Shown here piece by piece: positions 1-8,545 of a stretch of DNA of 64,000 nt. The stretch spans positions 147,663-211,662 of the forward strand of contig CAJTCH010000003.1 in NCBI GenBank assembly GCA_910574715.1, read 5' to 3'. Every line of letters starts with the position of its first letter. Within the stretch, counting starts at the first letter, position 1. Under the pieces are notes generated by a model. That model saw only the letters and a program-made list of their open reading frames with translations, was not told where the DNA came from and searched no databases. The stretch is from Lachnospiraceae bacterium. GTDB taxonomy: Bacteria > Bacillota > Clostridia > Lachnospirales > Lachnospiraceae. The translations under genes were made by a program, and so were the position numbers.

Positions 1-1054
1 CCGTCACCTCATTGACCAGGTAATCCCTGACTGTACTCTCACTATATGCGCCGGTCCCGTCGGTGGTTCCGTCTGTGTTATATTCTGTCGCGTCCGCGTT
101 GGTCTCTGTCCCCGCAACGCCTCCCGCTCCGTCTGCTCCGCCCGTCTGCTCGTTATAGAGCTCTTCATGGCTTACGATCCCGCTCTTGTCCTCCGCGTCG
201 ATCTTATCAGGAGTGTTATAGGTCTTCGATTCACGGACCAGCTTCTCCATGTTGACCTTCGCCTTGGCCGACACGCGGACATTCTCATTACCATATATAG
301 GCCCCAGAACCTTCATAACATTATTCGCGATCGCATTCTCCAGGATCAGAGCAAGCTCATCCGCCGTTGAACCGCCGTTCAGGCTATTGTTCTCCGCATT
401 CGAAGAAATATCATTGCCGTTGCCGTCGAACACGGCCACATCCTCAAGCTCCATCTCCGGAATACTCTTCGACACGAGCCGCTGAATCGCAACCGCCTGC
501 TCCGCCGTAGGAGAACCGCCGTCTTTCATAGTCACGACCGCCGTTGCGCTGGACTTCTCTCCATCGTCATTCAGCGCATACCTGCTCTCTTCTCCAAGAG
601 CGATCGTTACCTTAGCGTCCTTCACTCCGTCAAACAAGCGGATGGTAGCTCCGATACGGTCCTGAAGCTCATAGAGCTTATAGGTATTCTTATCCGAATC
701 CGTCGTCAGCATCCCCGCGTTATCTTTGAATGTATCATATGTAAATCCGCTCTTCGGATACCCCTCCTGAACCAGGGTAGCCTTAACCTGATCCACCACA
801 TCCTTCTTAACCATGATCGTGGATTCTCCGTTAAAGCGGTAATCTATTTCATCTTCCTGCAGCTTATCAACGATCTGCTGCGCCTCTTCCTGACCCAGCC
901 CCGAGAACAACTCTGTATACGGCCGGTTGTTCAGGACAACCGCGATCACGATCGCCGCCGCGATCAGAACAACCACCCCGGCGACCACCAGCGCGATCGT
1001 CTTCCGGCTGAATCTGCCTACAAATTCTTTAAACTGTCCAATCTTTTCTTTCAT
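1..1054 (-). CDS. fliF: Flagellar MS-ring protein FliF (C-terminal part beyond the window)
   Basis: FliF forms the membrane-embedded MS ring on which the flagellar rotor and export gate assemble. Reading the minus strand from the ATG at 1054, about 351 codons are open to the window edge. Visible are a short basic N-terminus (MKEKIGQFKEFVGRFSRK), one membrane segment at about residues 17-38, then the ring-building region with YTELFSGL, MVKKDVVDQVKATL, RIGATIRLFDGVKDAKV and NENVRVSAKANVNMEKL. After that comes an Asn/Gly/Thr-rich stretch, which is typical of the loop between FliF ring domains. The second membrane segment and the FliG-binding tail would lie outside. It follows fliE in the usual order but is separated by 140 bases holding a strong hairpin. 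Confidence 0.93.
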   Translation of the reverse strand, partial: MKEKIGQFKEFVGRFSRKTIALVVAGVVVLIAAAIVIAVVLNNRPYTELFSGLGQEEAQQIVDKLQEDEIDYRFNGESTIMVKKDVVDQVKATLVQEGYPKSGFTYDTFKDNAGMLTTDSDKNTYKLYELQDRIGATIRLFDGVKDAKVTIALGEESRYALNDDGEKSSATAVVTMKDGGSPTAEQAVAIQRLVSKSIPEMELEDVAVFDGNGNDISSNAENNSLNGGSTADELALILENAIANNVMKVLGPIYGNENVRVSAKAKVNMEKLVRESKTYNTPDKIDAEDKSGIVSHEELYNEQTGGADGAGGVAGTETNADATEYNTDGTTDGTGAYSESTVRDYLVNEVT

Positions 1055-1134
1055 GATCCACAACTCTCTTCTCGATTTTTAGTGCCGCATAATTGCAGCA
1101 AAAAATATCCGCCCGCACACACCAACATAATCCA

Positions 1135-1189
1135 TATAATCCATACCAGATACTCTGACATCTCAGCAAGGTATCTGGTATGGATTATA
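1135..1189. repeat. Perfect 19-bp inverted repeat between fliE and fliF
   Basis: Arms 1135-1153 and 1171-1189 (TATAATCCATACCAGATAC and its exact complement) enclose a 17-base loop. In the fliE-fliF transcript this would form a very stable hairpin. No T-run follows on either strand, so it does not look like a simple terminator. An mRNA processing or stability element is possible. Confidence 0.8.
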
Positions 1190-1194
1190 CATGC

Positions 1195-1548
1195 CTACAG
1201 GCTGATACGCATAATCTCATTGTAAGCTTCCAACGCCTTTGTTCTCAAAGACACCAGCATATCTACCGCAAGCTGTGCCTCTGATGATGCAATTCCAACT
1301 GTATGTGGATCCTCGATCTGTCCTGTCGCCAGAAGATACTGCTGCTTCACCAGCGTGTCCTCTGTCGATCTTACATTCCCTATCATCTCTTCGAAAATAG
1401 ACTTGAACGCCGATATCCCTTCTGCCCCCTCTACCTGCGCGGATACGCCGGTCCCCTGTACTTCAGACAGGCTTCTAAGAGGCTGGATCGGGGTTATCTT
1501 CCCGGTCAAGTCCAGCGGTTGTATTGGAGTGATAAACATCTCTTCCAT
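1195..1548 (-). CDS. fliE: Flagellar hook-basal body protein FliE
   Basis: FliE links the MS ring to the proximal rod and is one of the first exported rod proteins. The 117-residue product has the normal small size. Its conserved C-terminal half reads FKSIFEEMIGNV, then a run ending in VGIASSEAQLAVDMLVSLRTKALEAYNEIMRISL, which matches the FliE signature (helical, AyneImrmqv-type tail). The N-terminal 40 residues are variable, with a repeated TPIQPL. It sits 45 bases after flgB and before fliF. The usual order is flgB-flgC-fliE-fliF, so flgC is missing here. Confidence 0.92.
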   Translation of the reverse strand: MEEMFITPIQPLDLTGKITPIQPLRSLSEVQGTGVSAQVEGAEGISAFKSIFEEMIGNVRSTEDTLVKQQYLLATGQIEDPHTVGIASSEAQLAVDMLVSLRTKALEAYNEIMRISL

Positions 1549-1593
1549 AATATTATGTCAGTCCTTTCCTAAAAACTATCCTGTACAAAACAA

Positions 1594-1968
1594 CTATTGC
1601 GACTTAATCGCACTCTGGTATCTCTTAATGTCGTTGGTAACCGTCTGCAGAAGATATTGATAATGCAGAGTCGTCCTTGCCATCTTCGTATTCTCAACAT
1701 CCGCATTGACATTATTCTCATCTACTCTTCCCGAGCTGTCCCAGCTATACTGCAGGCAGTCCGCCTGCTCGATCGCCTGGCGCATCGTCGCGCTGTTCTT
1801 CGTCTTGCTCGCCGCCTGCAGGCGTCTCCGATAAATATCTTCGAAGGCAACATTCTTATTCTTATAGCCCGGCGTATCTACATTCGCAATATTCGACGCG
1901 ATCACTTCCTGCTTCTTCCAGAGAAAATCCATCGCTTTATGCGCCATTGAAATTGTATTTCCAAACAT
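1594..1968 (-). CDS. flgB: Flagellar basal-body rod protein FlgB
   Basis: FlgB is a proximal rod subunit exported through the flagellar type III apparatus. The 124-residue protein carries the N-terminal rod signature VIASNIANVDTPGYKNKNVAF, with the SNIANxxTPGYK core at about residues 23-36. The C-terminal heptad region is NVNADVENTKMARTTLHYQ. The middle is short, as in other Gram-positive FlgB proteins. The C-terminus (KMARTTLHYQYLLQTV) fits FlgB and not FlgC. It is the first gene of the fliE-fliF transcript and has its own upstream promoter-like sequence. Confidence 0.92.
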   Translation of the reverse strand: MFGNTISMAHKAMDFLWKKQEVIASNIANVDTPGYKNKNVAFEDIYRRRLQAASKTKNSATMRQAIEQADCLQYSWDSSGRVDENNVNADVENTKMARTTLHYQYLLQTVTNDIKRYQSAIKSQ

Positions 1969-2046
1969 CGTGTCACCACTTCCTCATAATATATTTTCTT
2001 CTGCCTTATTTCGCTAAAAAATGACATCATACAGCCATTCTCATTC

Positions 2047-2075
2047 ATTATATCGCTCATTTCGCAAAAAGTCCA
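2047..2075 (-). promoter_or_regulatory. Sigma-A-type promoter for flgB-fliE-fliF
   Basis: On the minus strand TGGACT (2070-2075) and TATAAT (2047-2052) are separated by 17 bases, about 80 bases upstream of the flgB start. No clear sigma-28 motif (TAAA...GCCGATAA) was found. Confidence 0.55.
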
Positions 2076-2178
2076 CACTTTTCGTACTGTTTTAGTAATT
2101 TTTCAGGCCGGGAATTCCTTCCAGAAGCTCATATATTATTTATATATTCCCTCAAACGCTTCTGTTATAATTTCTTAC

Positions 2179-3114
2179 TTATAGAAAGAAATTATTCCCG
2201 TCCGAATTGTCCGAAGACCAGTTCAATGTACTCAGAGAGCTGACTCTGCTGAGCATCTGAAGTCTCATCATATCGACAAAGTACTGTGCGTTCTCTTTCG
2301 TCAGATCATATGTACTCTGCAGGGACTTACTGCCCGCTGCCGACAGATATCCCGAAGACAGCCCTACCTGCAGCCAGTCCTGATAATTCAGGCTTGTACC
2401 GGATAGCTGGCGCGAATCCCCGTCTGCGCTCTCCGAACCGGATGCGCTTCTTTCTACTGTCTTGCCCGTAGTCAAGTCACCGTTCATATAACCTTTGATT
2501 CTGCTGATATAATTCCTCGTCTCCGCGAAAGGCGGGACCCCTCCGTATTTTGCAACGTTCCCGCTTCCTGCATTGTATGCTGCCAGCGCCAGTTCTATGT
2601 CTCCGTTATATTGATTCAGCTTCTCGGCTATATATCGTGCGCCCCCCATGATGTTGCTTCTTGCATCAAAGGGATCGTCAACGCCGAGCGCCCTGGCCGT
2701 GGAAGGCATCAACTGCATAACCCCCTGGGCTCCGGCGGGTGAAACCGCATTGGCATTAAAGCCTGATTCTGCCTTTCCGATGGCCTTCAGAAGATTCAGC
2801 GGTACATTGTACCGTTCTGCCGCTTCCTCGAAGATCGCATCCATGCTCTCAGATCCAGTCTGTATCTGTGCCGCTTCCCTGCCTGCGGACGCTCTCCCGG
2901 CGCCGTACACGCTTCCGCTTCCCGCTGCATCCCAGACCGTGTTCCCTCTTAATCTCTGCAGGGTGTTCATAAATTCTTTCGTAAAGCTCTGATCCGACAC
3001 TGCCGCCCGGCCCGCCAAAGACGTCCCTTGATAATCCGCGCCGCCCTGTATCTGATTCAAAACACTGCTCATATACTTGTACCAGTTCTCATAAATTGTA
3101 TAGTCTACTGCCAT
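2179..3114 (-). CDS. Lytic transglycosylase (Slt-type), flagellar-cluster associated
   Basis: This enzyme would cleave peptidoglycan glycan strands to 1,6-anhydro-muropeptides, probably opening the wall for the flagellar rod. From the chosen start the protein has 311 residues. The SLT domain occupies about residues 97-205 and shows the catalytic Glu in AIGKAESGFNANAVSPAGA, then GVMQLMPSTARALGV, ARYIAEKLNQYNGD and the typical AAYNAGSGNVAKYGG. The start at 3114 (MAVDYTIYENW) is preferred because GGGAGA lies just upstream; the frame stays open further upstream but with no recognisable content. No signal peptide is evident, so export might use the flagellar apparatus (inference). The gene is 210 bases upstream of flgB and divergent from the chemoreceptor gene. 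Confidence 0.85.
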   Translation of the reverse strand: MAVDYTIYENWYKYMSSVLNQIQGGADYQGTSLAGRAAVSDQSFTKEFMNTLQRLRGNTVWDAAGSGSVYGAGRASAGREAAQIQTGSESMDAIFEEAAERYNVPLNLLKAIGKAESGFNANAVSPAGAQGVMQLMPSTARALGVDDPFDARSNIMGGARYIAEKLNQYNGDIELALAAYNAGSGNVAKYGGVPPFAETRNYISRIKGYMNGDLTTGKTVERSASGSESADGDSRQLSGTSLNYQDWLQVGLSSGYLSAAGSKSLQSTYDLTKENAQYFVDMMRLQMLSRVSSLSTLNWSSDNSDGNNFFL

Positions 3115-3175
3115 AATCTCTGTCTCCCGGCTCTTGCCAAAATCATATACCCTTAAAACCAATCTATTGTTTAAC

Positions 3176-3204
3176 ATTATATTTATACCATTTTTAAGCC
3201 CCAA
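3176..3204 (-). promoter_or_regulatory. Promoter for the lytic transglycosylase gene
   Basis: TTGGGG (3199-3204 on the minus strand) and a consensus TATAAT (3176-3181) are 17 bases apart, 62 bases before the start codon at 3114. The region 3115-3381 is A+T-rich and serves two divergent genes. Confidence 0.5.
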
Positions 3205-3381
3205 TGAAAAGACATTTTGTTTATTTTTTTTCGTTTTCACATATTTTCCATATCTTTTTAACAAATTCCAACAAAATATGGTACAAAACCAGCAAATCAG
3301 ATATTTACATTCAAGCAAAATCGTAATAAAATAGATTTATACATTGTATTTTTATATTAAAGCAAATAGGAGGAATGAATC

Positions 3382-5226
3382 GTGTTAAAAAACTTAAAAG
3401 TGAGGAGTAAGCTCGCTCTCTCATTCGGCATTTCGATATTGTTCTTTATTATCGCAATTGTCGCGGCGAACATCGGACTGAGCAGTGTACTTGGCGGACT
3501 GGAAGATTTCTATGATACGCCGTATCCTATGGTGGAGTCTTCTCTGGAAGCACAGACCTCCACACGTAAGATTCAGCTGAACATGTACCGCGCCGCTGTG
3601 GCCACTGATGATGCAACAGCCCAGGCCTTGCTGGATGAGATCGACGGGGTAGCAGCGAAGATGAATACCGCCCTTGATACTCTGAGAGAATCTTATAAAG
3701 GTGATCCGTCACTGCTGACCACACTCAACAATGCCGCGGATGACCTTGCATCCGCCAGACAATCCGCCCTTGACTACCTCACCGCCGGCGACAAGGATAA
3801 TGCCATCGTCGTACTGAACGGTGAATACGCTCAGGCCGGAACTGCCTTTTCCGAGATTGTCGACAAATTTATCGCGGCGGCACAGACTGAGGCTGACACG
3901 TATTATGAGTCCGGACATTCGATCAAGAATATTTGTACATGGATCCTGCTTGTATTGGCCGCATTCTGTCTTGTCTTCACCGTATTTATGGCCCTTAAGG
4001 TAATTCGTGATATTACTTATCCGATCGCCGAGATCGAGACAGCCGTAAAAGCAATGGCGAAAGGCAACATGCATTCGGAGATTCATTATCAGTCGAAGGA
4101 TGAACTCGGCGTCCTGGCCGATAATCTTCGTTTTGTTCTTAAGACATTGTCAAGTTACATAGCGCATATCTGCAGCCGGATGGATTCTATGGCGGACGGA
4201 GACTTAAGTATCTCCATGGATATGGACTATCTCGGGGAGTTTGAGTCTATCAAGCATTCCGGCAATAAGATCCTGGAGAACATGAACGACGCCATGAGCC
4301 AGCTCCATCAGGCGTCCGACCAGGTAGCAGACGGATCCGAACAGGTATCCAGCGGCGCACAGGCGTTAAGCCAGGGCGCGACAGAGCAGGCAAGTTCTGT
4401 AGAAGAATTGGTTGCAACCCTAAGCGAATTATCCGATAAGGTTAACGAGACCGCTCATAATGCACGCAGCATCAACGAACAGATCACCCTGACAGCCGGC
4501 GAGATCGACAGCAGCAACCAGATGATGGAATCTATGATGGCTGCCATGACGAAGATCAACGACTGCTCCAGCGAGATCGAGAAGATCATCAAGACTATTG
4601 AAGATATCGCATTCCAGACTAACATCCTGGCGCTGAACGCCGCCGTCGAGGCTGCCCGTGCAGGAGAAGCCGGCAAGGGCTTCGCGGTAGTCGCGGACGA
4701 AGTAAGAAGCCTTGCTTCCAAGAGTCAGGAAGCGGCGAAGGATACTACCGCACTGATCAGCAACTCCTTAGCTGCCGTAACCGAAGGCAATCAGATCGCG
4801 GCCGATACTCAGAGTTCTCTGGTGAAGGTAGTTGCAAGCTCCCAGAAGATCGCAGCGAATATGGCTTCTATTACAGAAGCTTCCGATATGCAGGCAGAAG
4901 GGATCCAGCAGGTTACCGTCGGTATCGACCAGATCTCTTCCGTTGTTCAGACCAATTCCGCTACAGCCCAGCAGAGCGCTGCTGCCAGCGAAGAATTATT
5001 CAGCCAGTCCAGCCTGCTTAAGAGCCTGGTAGGACGTTTCCGTCTGAAGAGCATGGCAGCGCCTATGGCAGCGTCCGCTCCGGCGCCTGTGCCGGCTGCC
5101 CCGGAAGCTATGGCTCCGCTTACGGTAGAAGATGATTTTGATCCATATATTCCGGAGACGCCTGCCCCGGAACCGGAGAGAACCGGATTCAAGAGTTCCT
5201 TCGTAGACGATATGGCGAAATATTAA
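3382..5226 (+). CDS. Methyl-accepting chemotaxis protein (4HB-type sensor)
   Basis: This transmembrane chemoreceptor signals to CheA/CheW. The GTG start at 3382 is set by AGGAGG at 3368-3373; the nearby ATG at 3375 is in another frame. The 614-residue protein has TM1 at about 11-33, a helical extracellular 4HB-like domain (about 34-183), and TM2 at about 184-206. HAMP follows, starting [21 protein letters not shown], and then a long signalling coiled coil. The hairpin tip [20 protein letters not shown] followed by [20 protein letters not shown] is intact. The C-terminus is a Pro/Ala-rich tail rich in acidic residues, with no NWETF-type CheR pentapeptide. The ligand is unknown. The location beside flagellar genes supports a motility role. 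Confidence 0.93.
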   Translation: MLKNLKVRSKLALSFGISILFFIIAIVAANIGLSSVLGGLEDFYDTPYPMVESSLEAQTSTRKIQLNMYRAAVATDDATAQALLDEIDGVAAKMNTALDTLRESYKGDPSLLTTLNNAADDLASARQSALDYLTAGDKDNAIVVLNGEYAQAGTAFSEIVDKFIAAAQTEADTYYESGHSIKNICTWILLVLAAFCLVFTVFMALKVIRDITYPIAEIETAVKAMAKGNMHSEIHYQSKDELGVLADNLRFVLKTLSSYIAHICSRMDSMADGDLSISMDMDYLGEFESIKHSGNKILENMNDAMSQLHQASDQVADGSEQVSSGAQALSQGATEQASSVEELVATLSELSDKVNETAHNARSINEQITLTAGEIDSSNQMMESMMAAMTKINDCSSEIEKIIKTIEDIAFQTNILALNAAVEAARAGEAGKGFAVVADEVRSLASKSQEAAKDTTALISNSLAAVTEGNQIAADTQSSLVKVVASSQKIAANMASITEASDMQAEGIQQVTVGIDQISSVVQTNSATAQQSAAASEELFSQSSLLKSLVGRFRLKSMAAPMAASAPAPVPAAPEAMAPLTVEDDFDPYIPETPAPEPERTGFKSSFVDDMAKY

Positions 5227-5248
5227 GATAATATACAATCTTATACAG

Positions 5249-5283
5249 AGGAGGCAGTGGCTTATAAGCCGCTGCCTCCTTTT
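5249..5283 (+). terminator. Rho-independent terminator after the chemoreceptor gene
   Basis: A 16-bp near-perfect stem (AGGAGGCAGTGGCTTA with its complement) has almost no loop and is followed by TTT. Confidence 0.8.
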
Positions 5284-5290
5284 CAAGTGC

Positions 5291-5317
5291 AAAAAAACGA
5301 GGATCGTTAAGTCCTTG
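5291..5317 (-). terminator. Terminator of the AlbA_2 regulator gene
   Basis: On the minus strand a short imperfect stem (CAAGGA...TCCTCG) is followed by seven T. It lies 24 bases after the stop codon at 5341. Confidence 0.6.
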
Positions 5318-5340
5318 CCTTTTCTTAGAAATTATTTATT

Positions 5341-6654
5341 TTACTGCGGAAGACAATAATGGGTGTTCTTGCCCTTTCCTTCTTGGATAAGCAGACCCTT
5401 TTCAATCAATTTTTTTAGCAGCCGTCCGCATGATGACTGACCTATACCAAGCAGTATTTCTATTTCTTTTCTTGTAATAAATCCCCGTTGCTTTGTCAGA
5501 GCAATCACTTTTTCTTCTGGTGTGCCTTTCTCTGGATTTACTTGCATTTGCCTTGCGGGTTCAGGCATTGCATTCAGATTAGGGAGAGTAATTTTAAATG
5601 CATTATCAGATGTTTCAATCTGCGGTATCATTCCGGTTCCCTCATACGCTTCCATGATTTTTATAATTCCGGTTCCATAGGCTTCTATCAATTCCAAACG
5701 GTAAAATACATTTGCCAGTTTGAAGTTCCGACAGACGGAAATACCCATTGTTACATCTTTTAAAGACACACCGCTTACCAGACCGCCAATAGAGGTAAAT
5801 TCAAGTCTGTCTGCATAAAGGCTGATGAAAGTACTGGCGCGGAATGAATATTCACGATGCACAAGAAGATTCAGAAGAGCTTCCCTGACTGCTGTTTCCG
5901 GATAATCCCGTCTGTCAATACGATATAACTTATCAAAGGTTGAGTGTGTCTGATTACGGAAATCAATAAAATCATATGCTTCATCCATCTGCCGAAACAA
6001 GGAGCCGGAGAATTCTCTCCGATCCTTAAATTCACTCTGCGTTGTACCTTGAAAAACAGCGGCTTTAATTGTATGCACACACTGATCCGAAAGCAGTAAC
6101 CCCAAGTTTGTATAGACACCATCCTGTGTTACCATTCCCAATGTTTTCATTTGTGTGAGACCAAACTTTACATTTCGTTCAGCAAATACTTTTTTTGCAC
6201 TTTCAAAGGTTAAATTTTGTTCCAAAGACCGCATTTCTTCAAAATGATCTCCGTCAGTTTCTTTAATCATGCGACGGATTGCAGTATTTGTAGCCGGAAC
6301 AGAGGAATAACCTTGACGGACATAAACGCCTTCAGGACGCAAGCCTTTTTTGGCAATATAATATGGTCGCTCTGTTCCCTGCTGAATATCAACTGCAACG
6401 ATTTTCTTTCCATCTACCGTTACTGTTTCATAATGAAGAAACATCGTCAGATCCGGTTTAATTGCATCTCGAACCATATTGCTGATTTGCAAAGAAGTTT
6501 CGTCTGGGTTATCCAGTCCTGACACAGTTCCGTCATCCTGAACGCCTATATACAGTTTTCCTCCCTCACAGTTTGCAAAAGCAATGACTTCTTTTTTAAT
6601 ATCCTCCACTACAATTGCTTTTAGTTCAACCGTTTCGCTTTCCTGAAAAATCAA
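5341..6654 (-). CDS. AlbA_2-domain ATP-binding transcriptional regulator
   Basis: The N-terminus (FQESETVELKAI...IKKEVIAFANCEGGKLYIGVQDDG) is the AlbA_2/Schlafen-type putative nucleic-acid binding domain, about residues 1-130. A GHKL-like ATPase region follows (AVREALLNLLVHREYS, ADRLEFTSIGGL, YGTGIIKIMEAYEG at about 250-370). The C-terminus is a winged helix (FITRKEIEILLGIGQSSCGRLLKKLIEKGLL). The start is taken as TTG at 6654 because AGGAGG lies 7 bases upstream and because the promoter -10 element overlaps the alternative GTG at 6684, which would not be transcribed. The product has 437 residues. Its promoter contains direct repeats that suggest autoregulation. No functional partner gene is adjacent; it is probably a stand-alone sensor or regulator, sometimes found with defence genes. 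Confidence 0.82.
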   Translation of the reverse strand: MIFQESETVELKAIVVEDIKKEVIAFANCEGGKLYIGVQDDGTVSGLDNPDETSLQISNMVRDAIKPDLTMFLHYETVTVDGKKIVAVDIQQGTERPYYIAKKGLRPEGVYVRQGYSSVPATNTAIRRMIKETDGDHFEEMRSLEQNLTFESAKKVFAERNVKFGLTQMKTLGMVTQDGVYTNLGLLLSDQCVHTIKAAVFQGTTQSEFKDRREFSGSLFRQMDEAYDFIDFRNQTHSTFDKLYRIDRRDYPETAVREALLNLLVHREYSFRASTFISLYADRLEFTSIGGLVSGVSLKDVTMGISVCRNFKLANVFYRLELIEAYGTGIIKIMEAYEGTGMIPQIETSDNAFKITLPNLNAMPEPARQMQVNPEKGTPEEKVIALTKQRGFITRKEIEILLGIGQSSCGRLLKKLIEKGLLIQEGKGKNTHYCLPQ

Positions 6655-6684
6655 TTGACCGCCTCCTGATTTTATTCTACCCAC

Positions 6685-6713
6685 ATTCTACTCATTCTAC
6701 TCATTCTTGTCAA
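6685..6713 (-). promoter_or_regulatory. Promoter with direct-repeat operator for the AlbA_2 regulator
   Basis: On the minus strand a perfect TTGACA (6708-6713) and TAGAAT (6685-6690) are 17 bases apart. The spacer and -10 consist of reiterated AGAATGAGT units (AGAATGAGTAGAATGAGTAG, then AGAATGTGGG). Such repeats inside the promoter are a likely binding site for the regulator's own winged helix. Confidence 0.75.
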
Positions 6714-6782
6714 TCATTTTGTTAGAATGACATCAACTGTTTTTCTTAAGACCTGTTTTTTCAGCCTTATCTCGTAGATAAC

Positions 6783-6807
6783 AAAAAACCCCGAAAAATC
6801 GGGGTTT
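6783..6807 (-). terminator. Terminator of the tRNA-Glu/tRNA-Cys transcript
   Basis: The stem AAACCCCG/CGGGGTTT is followed by T-rich sequence on the minus strand, 6 bases beyond tRNA-Cys. Confidence 0.8.
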
Positions 6808-6812
6808 CTGAG

Positions 6813-6884
6813 AGGCGCAGACCGGATTTGAACCGGTGAGTCAGGGTGTTGCAGACCCATGCCTTACCACTTGGCTACTGCGCC
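6813..6884 (-). tRNA. tRNA-Cys (GCA)
   Basis: The minus strand folds as a cloverleaf with a 7-bp acceptor GGCGCAG/CTGCGCC, discriminator T, D arm GCCAAGTGGTAAGGC, anticodon loop CTGCAAC (anticodon GCA) and T arm ACCGGTTCAAATCCGGT. CCA is not encoded. It is the second gene of a two-tRNA transcript. Confidence 0.96.
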
Positions 6885-6936
6885 TAGCTATGAACTATAA
6901 GCACTTAACGGTTGCCTTTTAACCGCTTACGTGCGA

Positions 6937-7008
6937 TGACTCCGACGGGAATCGAACCCGTGTTACCGCCGTGAAAGGGCGATGTCTTAACCGCTTGACC
7001 ACGGAGCC
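6937..7008 (-). tRNA. tRNA-Glu (TTC)
   Basis: The minus strand gives acceptor GGCTCCG/CGGAGTC (one G-T pair), anticodon loop CTTTCAC (anticodon TTC), T arm ACGGGTTCGATTCCCGT and discriminator A. CCA is not encoded. It is 52 bases upstream of tRNA-Cys, and the spacer contains an imperfect hairpin. Confidence 0.96.
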
Positions 7009-7041
7009 ATAACGGTCTCACTTCAAGTGCGACCGTTGTCT

Positions 7042-7070
7042 ATTCTAGCACAACCATCTGACTTTTGCAA
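7042..7070 (-). promoter_or_regulatory. Promoter of the tRNA-Glu/tRNA-Cys operon
   Basis: TTGCAA (7065-7070), a 17-base spacer and extended TGCTAGAAT (-10 at 7042-7047) lie 33 bases upstream of tRNA-Glu on the minus strand. Confidence 0.75.
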
Positions 7071-7078
7071 GCATTTTT

Positions 7079-8320
7079 TTACTTCATGACCGATTCTATC
7101 TCTTCGACCGTCCTTGGAATATCCGCCGAGAGATTCCTGCATCCCTCCGCCGTGATCAGACAGTTGTCCTCCAGACGGAAGCCGATTCCCCATTCTTCAT
7201 GATAGATTCCGATATCCACGCAGAACACCATGCCTGCCTCTGTCACTGCTTCTCTCGCCGACACCATATCATGCACATCAAAACCGATATGATGCGCTCC
7301 GCCGTGCCACATATAAGTCCCGATCTCATCATAGGAACTGCACACTCCGGCTTCCTTCAATTGTCCGTAATTATATTCCCGAATCATCTTATCAACGTCC
7401 GGCATAGGTATTCCCGGCTTTAAGATCTCAAACATATGCTGTGACGTCCGGTACGCGCATTCGTATAATAACTTCTGTCTCTCCGAATATTTCCCATTGC
7501 ACGGCCATCCTCTGGATACATCCGTCACCAGATGATCCCACCTGACCCCGACGTCGTTCAACACCATATCTCCGTCTGCCACTTTGCCCCTGTAGCTGTC
7601 ATAATGGATACAGAAGTTATTCTTTCCCGCACTGATAATAGATGAGAAACCAGGCTCCAGCACACCGTGCTGAGCCAGAGCATAATCATACTCGGCTTTA
7701 TATTGGTATTCGTACATTCCCGGTCTGGAGTGTTCCATCATTGCCACTATTCCGGCCTTCGTGATCTGTTCCGCACGTTCCAGAGCTTCTATCTCACAAG
7801 GCTTCTTGATCAGACGCATCTTCTTAAGTATCGGAAGAGAATTCCTGATCTTCATCTCCGGGTATCCAGTCTCTATGTACTGCTTCATCCAATCTGCTCC
7901 GTTCCAATTCCTGCGTCCCTCTTTGTGATCCAGATCCAGGCAGACCGAACGGATCTTATTCTTCCTGATCGTATCGGCAAGGCAGGACTGCCATTCCTCC
8001 AGATATCTTATATCGTTGATCCCGGATACCTCTGCCGCCCTGTCAGGCTTGATCCTCGCTCCGTTCCACCTCTCTTCGAATGCATCCGGCGGAAGGATGA
8101 ACAACTTCTCAGTATACCCCTCTTCTTCTTTGCATAAGAACAGAATACTGTCTCTCTGCTCTATTCCCGTCAAATATACAAAATTCCGGTTTGCCCAGAA
8201 TCCATAATCATCATCCGCTGACTTACGAAGCAGTTCACCGCTTAAAAAAACTGCCAGTTCACCGGGATTCATATGTTCTGCAAATGTCCTTCTGTTCTCC
8301 AAATAAAATATTGCTTCCAT
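7079..8320 (-). CDS. M24-family (Xaa-Pro aminopeptidase-like) metallopeptidase
   Basis: M24 enzymes remove N-terminal residues before proline using two metal ions. The 413-residue protein has an AMP_N-like N-terminal domain (about 1-165) and a pita-bread domain (about 170-405). Metal ligands visible are D256 and D267 (LNDVGVRWDHLVTDVSRGW), H343 (HGGAHHIGFDVHD) and E384 (GFRLED). The normal EPG motif is CVDIGIY, so the fourth ligand Glu is replaced by Asp369 and Pro by Ile. Activity could be altered, or the protein may be a specialised subfamily. AAGGAG lies 11 bases before the ATG. It lies after the tRNA-Lys terminator, in a group of minus-strand genes. Confidence 0.85.
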   Translation of the reverse strand: MEAIFYLENRRTFAEHMNPGELAVFLSGELLRKSADDDYGFWANRNFVYLTGIEQRDSILFLCKEEEGYTEKLFILPPDAFEERWNGARIKPDRAAEVSGINDIRYLEEWQSCLADTIRKNKIRSVCLDLDHKEGRRNWNGADWMKQYIETGYPEMKIRNSLPILKKMRLIKKPCEIEALERAEQITKAGIVAMMEHSRPGMYEYQYKAEYDYALAQHGVLEPGFSSIISAGKNNFCIHYDSYRGKVADGDMVLNDVGVRWDHLVTDVSRGWPCNGKYSERQKLLYECAYRTSQHMFEILKPGIPMPDVDKMIREYNYGQLKEAGVCSSYDEIGTYMWHGGAHHIGFDVHDMVSAREAVTEAGMVFCVDIGIYHEEWGIGFRLEDNCLITAEGCRNLSADIPRTVEEIESVMK

Positions 8321-8345
8321 GAATTATCGCGCTCCTTCTCAGATA

Positions 8346-8393
8346 TAAAAAAACCACCGCCCCCGGAGCCATTCAAAGTCTCCAAAAACAGTG
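8346..8393 (-). terminator. Terminator of tRNA-Lys
   Basis: On the minus strand CACTGTTTTTGGAG pairs with CTCCGGGGGCGGTG over 14 bp, including six G-U pairs, followed by seven T. It ends just upstream of the M24 peptidase gene. Confidence 0.75.
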
Positions 8394-8401
8394 ATTTTGA
8401 G

Positions 8402-8474
8402 TGCGCGATCAGGGGCTCGAACCCTGGACACCCTGATTAAGAGTCAGGTGCTCTACCAACTGAGCTAATCGCGC
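8402..8474 (-). tRNA. tRNA-Lys (CTT)
   Basis: Acceptor GCGCGAT/ATCGCGC, discriminator A, D arm with GTTGGTAGAGC, anticodon arm CCTGACTCTTAATCAGG (anticodon CTT) and T arm CCAGGGTTCGAGCCCCTG. CCA is not encoded. Confidence 0.96.
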
Positions 8475-8516
8475 GGAACTCTTATTTTCTTTTTGCATTT
8501 CCTCAACGCAAGTGAT

Positions 8517-8545
8517 ATTATATAACAGTTTTCATGATAATGCAA
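8517..8545 (-). promoter_or_regulatory. Promoter of tRNA-Lys
   Basis: TTGCAT (8540-8545 on the minus strand), a 17-base spacer and TATAAT (8517-8522) end 42 bases before the tRNA. Confidence 0.75.
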
